Shown here piece by piece: positions 8,229 to 15,507 of a DNA stretch of 64,000 nucleotides. The stretch's first letter is position 1, and each line of letters starts with the position of its first letter. A program made the translations under genes and the position numbers. The notes beneath the pieces were generated by a model that worked only from the letters and a program-made list of their open reading frames with translations, did not search any database and had not been told where the DNA came from. The stretch comes from UBA1205 sp045598105 (GTDB lineage Bacteria > Bacteroidota > Bacteroidia > Bacteroidales > WCHB1-69): the NCBI GenBank assembly GCA_045598105.1, contig JAZLLK010000087.1:1-64000 (forward strand). The letters are read 5' to 3'.

Positions 8229-9401
8229 ATGGACATACAATTATATTTCTCCCCTATAGATAAGGAAAGCCTTTGCTTTTTTTATCCCGAAACCGAAAAT
8301 CGTATAGGTAATTATATATCCATATATACCGAAAACCATTTTCCTGACCTAACCGATATACAAATAGCTATAATAGGCATAGAAGAAGATCGCAATGCCT
8401 TTAACAATGAAGGCTGTGCACAAGCTCCCAATGCCATACGCAAACAATTTTACAGATTGTTTTGCTCCGAACATATGCCCCGTATAGCTGACTTGGGAAA
8501 TATAAAAACAGGACATACCGTAAATGATACTTACGCTGCTACCGTTGAAATAATATCTTCACTTATTAATAGTAATATATTGGTAATTATATTGGGCGGT
8601 AGCCAGGATATTACCTATGCCAACTACATGGCCTACCAAAATACAGGCAGAGTGGTAAACATTACCTCTATAGATGCCAAATTTGATATAGGAAATGAAG
8701 AAATGCCTATAAGATCCGACTCGTATGTGAACAAAATAATACTATCTCAACCTAATTGCCTATTCAATTACAGTAATTTGGGTTACCAAAGTTATTTTGT
8801 AGACCACAAAGACGTGGAACTAATGGATAAATTGCTATTTGATGCCCACCGCTTAGGCATGGCCAAACAGGACCTGGTAAACAGCGAACCCATTATTCGT
8901 AATGCCGACATAGTATCCATAGACATGAGTGCCGTGCGTTTTTCCGATGCCCCGGGCGGAAGAAATACAAGCCCCAACGGATTTTCCGGAGAAGAAATAT
9001 GCACACTGGCACACTACGCCGGTGCCAATGACAAACTTACATCCATAGGTATATATGAATACAATCCTATAGAAGATACCAAAGAACAAACAGCCATACT
9101 TATATCACAAATGATATGGTACTTCATACAAGGATACATGCTTCGTAGCAATGACCTGCCCGACATAGCCAAGGGTAATTTTTATAAATACTATGTATCT
9201 CTATTTGACGATGCCTATCAAATAATATTCTACCAAAGTAAAACCAGCCATTTATGGTGGATGGAAATAGCCATGGAAGAAGGAAGTGATAATATGGTTA
9301 ATCGTAACTATATTATTCCATGCTCTAAAAAAGACTATGATACAGCCTGCCATAATGAAGTTCCCGAACGCTGGTTACAAACATTTAAAAAATTGAAATA
9401 A
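8229..9401 (+). CDS. Ureohydrolase (arginase/formimidoylglutamase)-fold protein with degenerate metal site
   Basis: 390 residues, longer than arginase (about 300) because of an N-terminal extension of about 40 residues and a C-terminal extension. The arginase fold is recognisable by its three metal motifs, but they are altered: GGSQD at 123-127 (usually GGDHS), DAKFD at 149-153 (usually DAHxD) and SIDMSAVRFSDAPG from 229 (usually SxDxDxxDPxxAPG). Three of six manganese ligands (His, His, Asp) are therefore replaced by Gln127-region, Lys and Ser residues. I recall similar altered proteins in other Bacteroidota, so it is probably a conserved family rather than local decay. Classical urea-forming catalysis is unlikely; the actual role is unknown. 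It is tightly linked to topA upstream and an SDR 2 bases downstream. Confidence 0.75.
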   Translation: MDIQLYFSPIDKESLCFFYPETENRIGNYISIYTENHFPDLTDIQIAIIGIEEDRNAFNNEGCAQAPNAIRKQFYRLFCSEHMPRIADLGNIKTGHTVNDTYAATVEIISSLINSNILVIILGGSQDITYANYMAYQNTGRVVNITSIDAKFDIGNEEMPIRSDSYVNKIILSQPNCLFNYSNLGYQSYFVDHKDVELMDKLLFDAHRLGMAKQDLVNSEPIIRNADIVSIDMSAVRFSDAPGGRNTSPNGFSGEEICTLAHYAGANDKLTSIGIYEYNPIEDTKEQTAILISQMIWYFIQGYMLRSNDLPDIAKGNFYKYYVSLFDDAYQIIFYQSKTSHLWWMEIAMEEGSDNMVNRNYIIPCSKKDYDTACHNEVPERWLQTFKKLK

Positions 9402-9403
9402 TT

Positions 9404-10237
9404 ATGAAAACTGCCATAATTACCGGTGCCGATGGTGACATGGGCCAACAACATGTACTCACTTTAGCTAAAGAAAAATACAATATAGTAATGGCTTGCC
9501 ATCATCCTGAAAACGGAAATATGATATGCCAACAACTTCGTCAACAATCTCAATGGGAACATATACAGGTATTACCATTGGATTTATCATCGTTTGAATC
9601 GGTACAACAATTTTGTAACTCCATTAAACAACAATTTTTACACATAGATATATTACTCAATAATGCCGGTACTTTGCCTTCCAAACCACTCTCTTCTGCT
9701 AACGGATATGAAAAAACTATTGCCGTAAATTATTTGGGCCATTTTTTACTCACCGAATTGCTATTTCCGCTCTTTGGCGAAAATACCAAAATAGTAAGCA
9801 TGGTATCACTTACCTATAAATATGGTGCTATTCATGAGGATTTTTTTCACCTGAATGCACACAAAAAATACAATCGCTTTTTCTACTATTCCAATTCTAA
9901 AATGGCTCTTTTCTATGCTACCCTATATTGGGCCGAAAAATGGAAAAATAAAGGTATAATCGTAAATTGCGCTGACCCCGGCATAGTAAGTACCCACATT
10001 ATTCGCATGGATAATAAGATAATTGACACCTTATGTGACATATTCTTTCGCCCGCTTATACGTACTCCCAAACAAGGAGCCGACACCATGTCATACGTGG
10101 CCCTGAATGAAAATAAACATACAGGATGCCTGTTCCGTAACAGAAAAATACAAAAAGCTAAAAAATACGTACTGGAAAATCCTAAACGCCAATGGCTTTT
10201 GGAGCAAACCAAAGCTATATTAAAAGAATACCTGTAA
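9404..10237 (+). CDS. SDR family NAD(P)-dependent oxidoreductase, retinol-dehydrogenase-like
   Basis: 277 residues. TGADGDMG at 7-14 binds the dinucleotide, NNAG is at 86-89, and the catalytic pair is Tyr162/Lys166 in YSNSK. The region after the active site (NCADPGIVSTHI) resembles retinol dehydrogenase-like SDRs. Substrate unknown. It starts 2 bases after the ureohydrolase-like gene and lies 9 bases before comF, so all are probably one transcript from the topA promoter. Confidence 0.82.
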   Translation: MKTAIITGADGDMGQQHVLTLAKEKYNIVMACHHPENGNMICQQLRQQSQWEHIQVLPLDLSSFESVQQFCNSIKQQFLHIDILLNNAGTLPSKPLSSANGYEKTIAVNYLGHFLLTELLFPLFGENTKIVSMVSLTYKYGAIHEDFFHLNAHKKYNRFFYYSNSKMALFYATLYWAEKWKNKGIIVNCADPGIVSTHIIRMDNKIIDTLCDIFFRPLIRTPKQGADTMSYVALNENKHTGCLFRNRKIQKAKKYVLENPKRQWLLEQTKAILKEYL

Positions 10238-10246
10238 AATTACTAT

Positions 10247-10945
10247 ATGGCTGTAAAAGAATTTTTTAAGGATTTTTTTCACCTTCTATATCCCTCTTAT
10301 TGCAGCGGATGCGGCACCCCTTTGGTGCACGAAGAACAATGTCTATGCATGCATTGCCTGCAAAATTTGCCACTCACACATTTTCATCTGCAAAAAAATA
10401 ATATGGTGGAAATGGCCCTTATGGGACGTATCCCCTATGAAAGAGCTACCGCTTTTTGCTATTTTCAAAAAGGATCTATTATTCAACATGCCATACACCA
10501 GTTAAAATATAAAGGAAACAAAGAAGTAGGCATACTTTTAGGCTCACTTATGGGTAAGGAACTTATGGAAAACCCCTGCTTTGCTACAGCAGATGTAATA
10601 GTACCTATACCTATACACCCTAAAAAACAAGCCAAACGGGGTTATAACCAAAGTGAACAAATAGGCATAGGCCTACAACAAAGCATGCACATTCCCATGA
10701 ATACCACTTCACTCATTCGTACCGTAAATACCAAAACCCAAACCAAAAAATCACGCTACTCACGATGGGAAAATGTATCGGATATATTCGGTGTAATACA
10801 CCCGGAAGACTTGGAAAATAAACATATTCTGCTTGTAGATGATGTAATTACCACCGGAGCCACACTTGAAGCGGCAGCTACCCAACTGCTAAGTATACAT
10901 CACACCAAAGTAAGCATAGCCTGCTTGGCATGCGCCAATTTTTAA
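10247..10945 (+). CDS. ComF family phosphoribosyltransferase-like protein
   Basis: 232 residues, the normal ComF length. The N terminus has a four-cysteine zinc site (CSGCGTPL ... CMHCLQNLP), followed by PIPIHPKKQAKRGYNQSEQI and the PRPP-loop motif ILLVDDVITTGATLEAA near residues 195-211. In naturally competent bacteria ComF supports DNA uptake; in others its phosphoribosyltransferase role is undefined. Another possible competence-related protein, a ComEA-like helix-hairpin-helix protein, is at 26 kb. Last gene of the rightward topA run. Confidence 0.85.
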   Translation: MAVKEFFKDFFHLLYPSYCSGCGTPLVHEEQCLCMHCLQNLPLTHFHLQKNNMVEMALMGRIPYERATAFCYFQKGSIIQHAIHQLKYKGNKEVGILLGSLMGKELMENPCFATADVIVPIPIHPKKQAKRGYNQSEQIGIGLQQSMHIPMNTTSLIRTVNTKTQTKKSRYSRWENVSDIFGVIHPEDLENKHILLVDDVITTGATLEAAATQLLSIHHTKVSIACLACANF

Positions 10946-10950
10946 CGGTA

Positions 10951-10987
10951 TAAAAAAAAGACAACGCCATAAGGTATTGTCTTTTTA
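10951..10987. terminator. Bidirectional terminator between comF and a T9SS gene
   Basis: AGACAA/TTGTCT stem with inner CC/GG pairs around ATAA, flanked by A8 on the left and T5 on the right, so it can end transcripts from both converging genes. Confidence 0.75.
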
Positions 10988-11005
10988 TCTTATAAAAAAA
11001 TTATT

Positions 11006-11488
11006 TTACTTTTTCACTATTTTGAATAACCTTTCACCACGCTCCTTATCTCCTAAACGAAGCATGTACACTCCTTTTGCCAATGCTTGAAGTGATATAC
11101 TGTATTGTTCTCCACACCAACTGCCGGCTGTTATAACTTTTCCTTCTACATTATATAACTGATATTGTATTTCTTTATCATTACCATTGGCTTGTATATT
11201 CACTTCTTTTTCAGTAGGATTAGGAAATACTATTACCTCTACATCCAATACTTTGGCCTCTTCTGCTATTCCTACTTCCATTATTTCAAATGCCTGCTGT
11301 ACTCCCTCAGAAAGAGTGTAACCATTAGCATTAGAAACGGATACAAATGGCTGACCTATGGTATAACTTACCGCACCGCTACTATTGGCAACATTCCCGC
11401 CTGCAGTGGTAACTGCTTCTTGTGCCTGCATGTATATAACTGATAATGTAAATATTACTAATAAAAATACTTTACTGCTACGCTTCAT
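11006..11488 (-). CDS. Small T9SS type A sorting-domain protein
   Basis: 160 residues: signal peptide (about 1-22, ending MQAQ), a short SYTIGQPFVSVS...LSEGVQQAFEI segment common in small Bacteroidota secreted proteins, then a Por-type C-terminal sorting domain (VFPNPTEKEVNIQ ... YNVEGKVI ... LAKGVYMLRL ... KIVKK). It should leave the cell by the type IX system and be attached to the surface or released. There is almost no separate functional domain, so the cargo part is minimal and its role is unknown. A TATCTTTG promoter element lies 35 bases upstream. Confidence 0.82.
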   Translation of the reverse strand: MKRSSKVFLLVIFTLSVIYMQAQEAVTTAGGNVANSSGAVSYTIGQPFVSVSNANGYTLSEGVQQAFEIMEVGIAEEAKVLDVEVIVFPNPTEKEVNIQANGNDKEIQYQLYNVEGKVITAGSWCGEQYSISLQALAKGVYMLRLGDKERGERLFKIVKK

Positions 11489-11522
11489 AATAATAATTAT
11501 TTATTTATAATAATGTAAAATG

Positions 11523-11530
11523 CAAAGATA
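11523..11530 (-). promoter_or_regulatory. Promoter -7 element of the small T9SS gene
   Basis: TATCTTTG on the minus strand, between the AraC-type gene and the T9SS gene, so the latter need not depend on read-through. Confidence 0.5.
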
Positions 11531-11545
11531 GTAAAATTTATCCAA

Positions 11546-12109
11546 TTATTTATCTTCCTCATTATTCTTTTTTACATTTTGCGGTATATGCTCCATCAAA
11601 CTTCTGAATTTTTTGGGTGTAACCCCTACCTCTCGCTTAAATGCCGAATGAAATACCTGTCTGCTGCTATAACCGCATTTATCGGACAAATACTCTAAAG
11701 TATATATATCATTAACATCATCTCTAAGCATATTTACCGCCTCTTTTATTCTGTAACTTTGCACCAAAGCAGGAAATGACATATTCATGTATTTATTTAT
11801 CACCTTTGATAATACGGTTTTATTAGTACCTAATAGCATTGACAATGATTTTATGCTAAGCGCTTTATCCAAGTATATTTTTTCCTGCTCAAATAAATTT
11901 TTAAGTTCTTCCAGCAACCTTTTTTCATTAGCATCATCGGCCTTTTCACTATGATACATGCTTACATCTATCCATATAAGGTCTTTTTTGTGCTGCATTA
12001 GACTTTGTTTTAACAGTTTTTTATGTGCATAACTCTTTTGAGCCAAACACAGACTCAAAATCACAATAGTTATTAACAATACTACTATTATAACGTATTC
12101 TTTTACCAT
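11546..12109 (-). CDS. Membrane-anchored AraC family transcriptional regulator
   Basis: 187 residues. One transmembrane helix at about 3-24 (VIIVVLLITIVILSLCL), a charged linker, then an AraC-type double helix-turn-helix at roughly 80-175 (LSIKSLSMLLGTNKTVLSKVINKYM ... TLEYLSDKCGYSSRQVFHSAFKREVGVTPKKFR). It looks like the C-terminal half of the Bacteroidota TPR/7TM-helix-AraC sensors without the sensory part. Two 19-base direct repeats 21 bases apart lie upstream, between it and the divergent Hdr-like operon. Autoregulation and control of that operon are inferred from position only. Confidence 0.8.
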   Translation of the reverse strand: MVKEYVIIVVLLITIVILSLCLAQKSYAHKKLLKQSLMQHKKDLIWIDVSMYHSEKADDANEKRLLEELKNLFEQEKIYLDKALSIKSLSMLLGTNKTVLSKVINKYMNMSFPALVQSYRIKEAVNMLRDDVNDIYTLEYLSDKCGYSSRQVFHSAFKREVGVTPKKFRSLMEHIPQNVKKNNEEDK

Positions 12110-12135
12110 TATTTAATAATTTTAATATACATAGG

Positions 12136-12143
12136 CAAAAGTA
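12136..12143 (-). promoter_or_regulatory. Promoter -7 element of the AraC-type gene
   Basis: TACTTTTG on the minus strand, about 27 bases before the AraC start. The direct repeats lie immediately upstream of it, where an activator or repressor would bind. Confidence 0.5.
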
Positions 12144-12169
12144 GCACTTTTATTTGTAATAATTTCTTG

Positions 12170-12209
12170 TTTTTGCCGTTTCTTTACAAATTTTTGCCGT
12201 TTCTTTACA
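12170..12209. repeat. Two 19-base direct repeats with 21-base period (candidate operator)
   Basis: TTTTTGCCGTTTCTTTACA occurs at 12170-12188 and again at 12191-12209 with no mismatch. The 21-base period equals two helical turns, the arrangement of tandem half-sites bound by AraC-family dimers on one DNA face. It lies between the divergent AraC-type gene and the Hdr-like operon. Confidence 0.6.
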
Positions 12210-12251
12210 TTTTTAGCGGGCTATACCGGTCTTTTTTTATTCAAAAAATGA

Positions 12252-12259
12252 TACCTTTG
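12252..12259 (+). promoter_or_regulatory. Distal promoter -7 element of the Hdr-like operon
   Basis: TACCTTTG within AAAAAATGATACCTTTGT. Nearly the same 18 bases recur 52 bases downstream at the proximal promoter. Confidence 0.5.
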
Positions 12260-12280
12260 TCTTTTTTATCATACGCATTA

Positions 12281-12311
12281 TTTGGCATGTGAATAAAAAA
12301 TGATAACTTTG
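12281..12311 (+). promoter_or_regulatory. Proximal promoter of the Hdr-like operon (-33 and -7)
   Basis: TTTG, 19 bases, TAACTTTG: a full match to the Bacteroidota -33/-7 consensus. The -7 box ends 29 bases before the first Hdr-like start codon. Confidence 0.75.
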
Positions 12312-12340
12312 TAAGTTGTAATAATGGGATAAAAGTTTAT

Positions 12341-13057
12341 ATGGGAATTATTACCGATAAAATAAAAAATGATGTTCGCTTTCAGGAAGCGTTTAAATCA
12401 TGTATGAATTGTGGCATGTGCACAGCCGTATGCCCTGCTGCCGAATTCTACCTGTATGACCCGCGAAATATATGTAACATAGTTCAGCGCGGCAATGATG
12501 AAGAACTGGAAAAATTACTTCGCTCTAATGCCATTTGGTACTGCGGGCAATGTATGTCGTGTAAAACACGCTGTCCTCGCGGTAATGCACCGGGAGTGGT
12601 AATAACCATACTGCGTTCCATTAGTCAGGAAATGGGATATTTTACTGATAGCGAAAAAGGAAGACAACAATATGCCATAGAACAAATAGTAGGTAGCAAT
12701 ATACTTAATATAGGATATTGTGTACATCCTGACACGGTAGATCCTGATTTGCACCCCGAGCAGGGGCCGGTGTGGTCATGGTTTGTAAAAAACATAGACG
12801 CCCTTAGTGAAAAAATGGGTATTAACTGGAAAAAGGAAGGCGCCGGTGCCTTAAGAAATATTAGTAGGGAAAATTTGGACGAAATGAAGAAAATATTTGA
12901 CGTAACCGGTGGCACCGAACTGAGAAAACGCATAGAACAATATTCCGAAGAAAAAGCTAAAGAGCTTAATATAAGTACTACACGTGAAGAAAATAAAAAA
13001 TACAGCGACTATTTGATGAACACCATGACCCAAAACAATAACCAACATTGTAAATAA
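12341..13057 (+). CDS. HdrC-like 4Fe-4S dicluster protein
   Basis: 238 residues. Two complete [4Fe-4S] motifs: Cys21/24/27/31 (CMNCGMCTAVCP) and Cys68/71/74/78 (CGQCMSCKTRCPRG), as in heterodisulfide reductase subunit C, which passes electrons between HdrA and the catalytic HdrB. The C-terminal 150 residues extend beyond minimal HdrC and are charged and helical, without recognised motifs. First gene of a five-gene redox operon, directly after two promoters; HdrB-like is 5 bases downstream. Cytosolic, no signal peptide. Confidence 0.85.
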   Translation: MGIITDKIKNDVRFQEAFKSCMNCGMCTAVCPAAEFYLYDPRNICNIVQRGNDEELEKLLRSNAIWYCGQCMSCKTRCPRGNAPGVVITILRSISQEMGYFTDSEKGRQQYAIEQIVGSNILNIGYCVHPDTVDPDLHPEQGPVWSWFVKNIDALSEKMGINWKKEGAGALRNISRENLDEMKKIFDVTGGTELRKRIEQYSEEKAKELNISTTREENKKYSDYLMNTMTQNNNQHCK

Positions 13058-13062
13058 TAATT

Positions 13063-14124
13063 ATGGAACATAAAAAACGTTTTTGGAACGAATATCAAAA
13101 GGACATAGCTGACGATCACTATTTTTTTGCCCGCAGTTGCATACGTCAAAGTTTTAACCCCGGTGCCGAAGCCATGTTTTTAACCATGCTGAAAAACGAC
13201 TTACATAAAGATATTATAGATGATGCTAATCAACATACCTGCACCGGTATAGGCTACCATTCCGACGTGGTTCCCTTTTACACTACCGCTACCATTATGG
13301 CTCGCCTGTTCTCACTCATGACCGAATTAGGCTATAAAAATTACGTTCCGTCATGTGTTACCTCCTTTGGCTTATACGTGGAAGTGCTGGAAACATGGAA
13401 AAACGAACCCGAAACTTTGGAAAAAACAAGGGAATACCTGTACCAAGCCTGCAAACGGGAATTTGAAGTACCTGAAAATATAGCTCACGCATCAGATATT
13501 ATATATAAATTTCGTAATGAGCTAAAAGCTAAAATGAAATATCAGCTTATTAACAAAAAAACAGGAAAACCCCTTAGAGGTGTAGAACATGTGGGCTGCC
13601 ACTATGCTAAAGTATTTCCTTCCTTTGGTGAAGGTGGTGCCGAATTTCCTTATGTATTGGCAGGCCTTATAGAAGCATGGGGAGGCGAAGTAATAGACTA
13701 CCCTGAACGCCGCCACTGCTGCGGATTCGGCTTTAGAAACTATCTGGTTCAATCTAACCGCGGCTATTCTATTAATAATACCCATAAAAAACTGGAATCT
13801 ATGGAACCTTATCATCCTGATTTTATACTTACCAATTGCCCGGGATGTAACATGTTTATAGACCGTTGGCAATACACCATAGCCGAAATGGAACACAAAA
13901 CATATGATACGGAAGGTAAAGGTATACCTGTGCTTTCACATGAAGAACTGGCTGCCCTGCTCATGGGCTACGACCCATGGAAAATAGGCTTACAACTGCA
14001 TCAGGTACAATGTGAATCTTTAATGGACAAAATAGGAATAGAATATAATCCGGCTGAAAAATATGCCGATAGCAAAGGTAATTTGCTTACACCTCCCGAA
14101 AAACCTGATTTTTTAAAAATTTAA
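13063..14124 (+). CDS. HdrB-like CCG-domain protein
   Basis: 353 residues. The C-terminal half has a complete cysteine-rich CCG unit: GCHYAKVFPSF, then RRHCCGFGFRNY, then TNCPGCNMFIDRW, the ligand set for the noncubane [4Fe-4S] clusters of HdrB that split disulfides. The N-terminal unit is degenerate (CTGIGYHSD instead of CCG). In methanogens the substrate is CoM-S-S-CoB; Bacteroidota have no such cofactor, so the natural thiol/disulfide or quinone-linked partner is unknown. Cotranscribed with the HdrC- and HdrA-like genes (gaps of 5 and 16 bases). Confidence 0.82.
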   Translation: MEHKKRFWNEYQKDIADDHYFFARSCIRQSFNPGAEAMFLTMLKNDLHKDIIDDANQHTCTGIGYHSDVVPFYTTATIMARLFSLMTELGYKNYVPSCVTSFGLYVEVLETWKNEPETLEKTREYLYQACKREFEVPENIAHASDIIYKFRNELKAKMKYQLINKKTGKPLRGVEHVGCHYAKVFPSFGEGGAEFPYVLAGLIEAWGGEVIDYPERRHCCGFGFRNYLVQSNRGYSINNTHKKLESMEPYHPDFILTNCPGCNMFIDRWQYTIAEMEHKTYDTEGKGIPVLSHEELAALLMGYDPWKIGLQLHQVQCESLMDKIGIEYNPAEKYADSKGNLLTPPEKPDFLKI

Positions 14125-14140
14125 CTTTTAAGCAAAGAAT

Positions 14141-15163
14141 ATGAACAATATAGACGTTATCATAATAGGCGGCGGTCCTGCCGGTATTCAAGCTGCCATC
14201 CGCTTGGGACAATTCACCTGTAAAACCCTCATTATAGAAAAAGAAAACACCATAGGCGGTAAACTTACCCAATGGGATAAGCTGTTTCCTGATTTTTATT
14301 CGGCAGAAGAACTTTTACAACATTTAAGTGCCCGGCTGAATGAAAATGTAAGTATTATTACCTCCCAAGCCGTTACTGATATTAATCATACTGATAACAT
14401 ATGGACAGTTACCACTGCCAATAACTCCTCTTATACAGCTAAAGCTGTATTGCTGGCCAGTGGCTATGACTTTTTTGACGCTAAACGAAAAGAAGAATTT
14501 GGTTATGGCATATACCCTAATGTAATTACCTCTGTAGAACTGGAAGCCATGATAAAAAATGGCAACATACATACTCTGGATGGTCGTACACCACAAAGAA
14601 TAGCTTATTTACAATGTGTGGGATCACGTGACGAAAAAGTAGGCAACCACTACTGCTCTATTAACTGCTGTATATGTGCCGTAAAACAAAGCATAGAAGT
14701 ACGGGAACTCCTACCTGAAGTAGAACAATACTGCTTTTATATGGATTTACGTATGGCAGGCCAACATTATGAAGAACTCTATAGAAAAGCACAAGAAAAA
14801 TACAATGTACAATTTATACGCGGGCGCGTATCGGAAGCTGCTGCCACTATAGACCATCGTATACAAATAAAAGCAGAAAATACCCTGCTTTCTACTCCAT
14901 TAAAACTTACGGTGGATCTGTTTGTACTTATGATAGGTATGGAAGCCGGCCACACTACACGCTACATAAGCCAAAAATTCAACATTAATAATAACTACGG
15001 ATTTTTGCAAAGCAAACAACGTTATTACAATGATAATGAAACCGAATTGGAAGGCCTGTTTTTAGCAGGTACCTGCAAACGTCCCATGACTATTCCCAAG
15101 TCACTCAAAGATGGTGATGCAGCCGCCAATGCCGTGTTTACTTATATTCAAAACATAAAATAA
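14141..15163 (+). CDS. HdrA-like FAD-dependent oxidoreductase (short form)
   Basis: 340 residues, about half the length of methanogen HdrA. The FAD-binding GGGPAG at 10-15 is followed by a second glycine patch IGGK near 38-41. The HdrA cysteine cluster is present: Cys159 (LQCVGSRD) and Cys172/176/177/179 (YCSINCCICAVKQ). The C-terminal ferredoxin domains of long HdrA are absent; the next gene, overlapping by one base, supplies an 8-cysteine ferredoxin instead. In bifurcating Hdr complexes this subunit's flavin splits electron pairs; whether that happens here is not known. Confidence 0.82.
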   Translation: MNNIDVIIIGGGPAGIQAAIRLGQFTCKTLIIEKENTIGGKLTQWDKLFPDFYSAEELLQHLSARLNENVSIITSQAVTDINHTDNIWTVTTANNSSYTAKAVLLASGYDFFDAKRKEEFGYGIYPNVITSVELEAMIKNGNIHTLDGRTPQRIAYLQCVGSRDEKVGNHYCSINCCICAVKQSIEVRELLPEVEQYCFYMDLRMAGQHYEELYRKAQEKYNVQFIRGRVSEAAATIDHRIQIKAENTLLSTPLKLTVDLFVLMIGMEAGHTTRYISQKFNINNNYGFLQSKQRYYNDNETELEGLFLAGTCKRPMTIPKSLKDGDAAANAVFTYIQNIK

Positions 15164-15507
15164 TGAAAGATTTTGGATTTAACTTATATAAAGGTCGTAC
15201 TCTTGATTATGACAACTGCGATTTTTCACTAAAGAAAAATTTAGAACAACAGGTTCCGTCATATAAACGCTGTATAGGTTGTGGCGCCTGCGCCTCATCA
15301 TGCTCTGCCGCCAAATTCACTAACTTCAGCATAGTAAAATGTAATATGCTTTTTCGCAATGCCAAATATGATGACTTAAAACAGGAACTTGACAAATGTA
15401 TGCTATGCGGAAAATGCACTATAATATGCCCCAGAGGTGTAAATATACGCCGTATGATATTAGAAATGAGAAATTTAATAGAAAAACACACACATAATAA
15501 TGAATAA
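15163..15507 (+). CDS. Small 4Fe-4S dicluster ferredoxin (HdrC-type)
   Basis: 114 residues with Cys37/40/43/47 (CIGCGACASSC) and Cys79/82/85/89 (CMLCGKCTIICP), the layout of an HdrC electron-transfer subunit. Its start overlaps the HdrA-like stop by one base and its end overlaps the next gene by eight, which points to strict coupling. It probably wires the soluble HdrABC-like unit to the membrane HdrDE-like protein encoded next. Confidence 0.82.
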   Translation: MKDFGFNLYKGRTLDYDNCDFSLKKNLEQQVPSYKRCIGCGACASSCSAAKFTNFSIVKCNMLFRNAKYDDLKQELDKCMLCGKCTIICPRGVNIRRMILEMRNLIEKHTHNNE

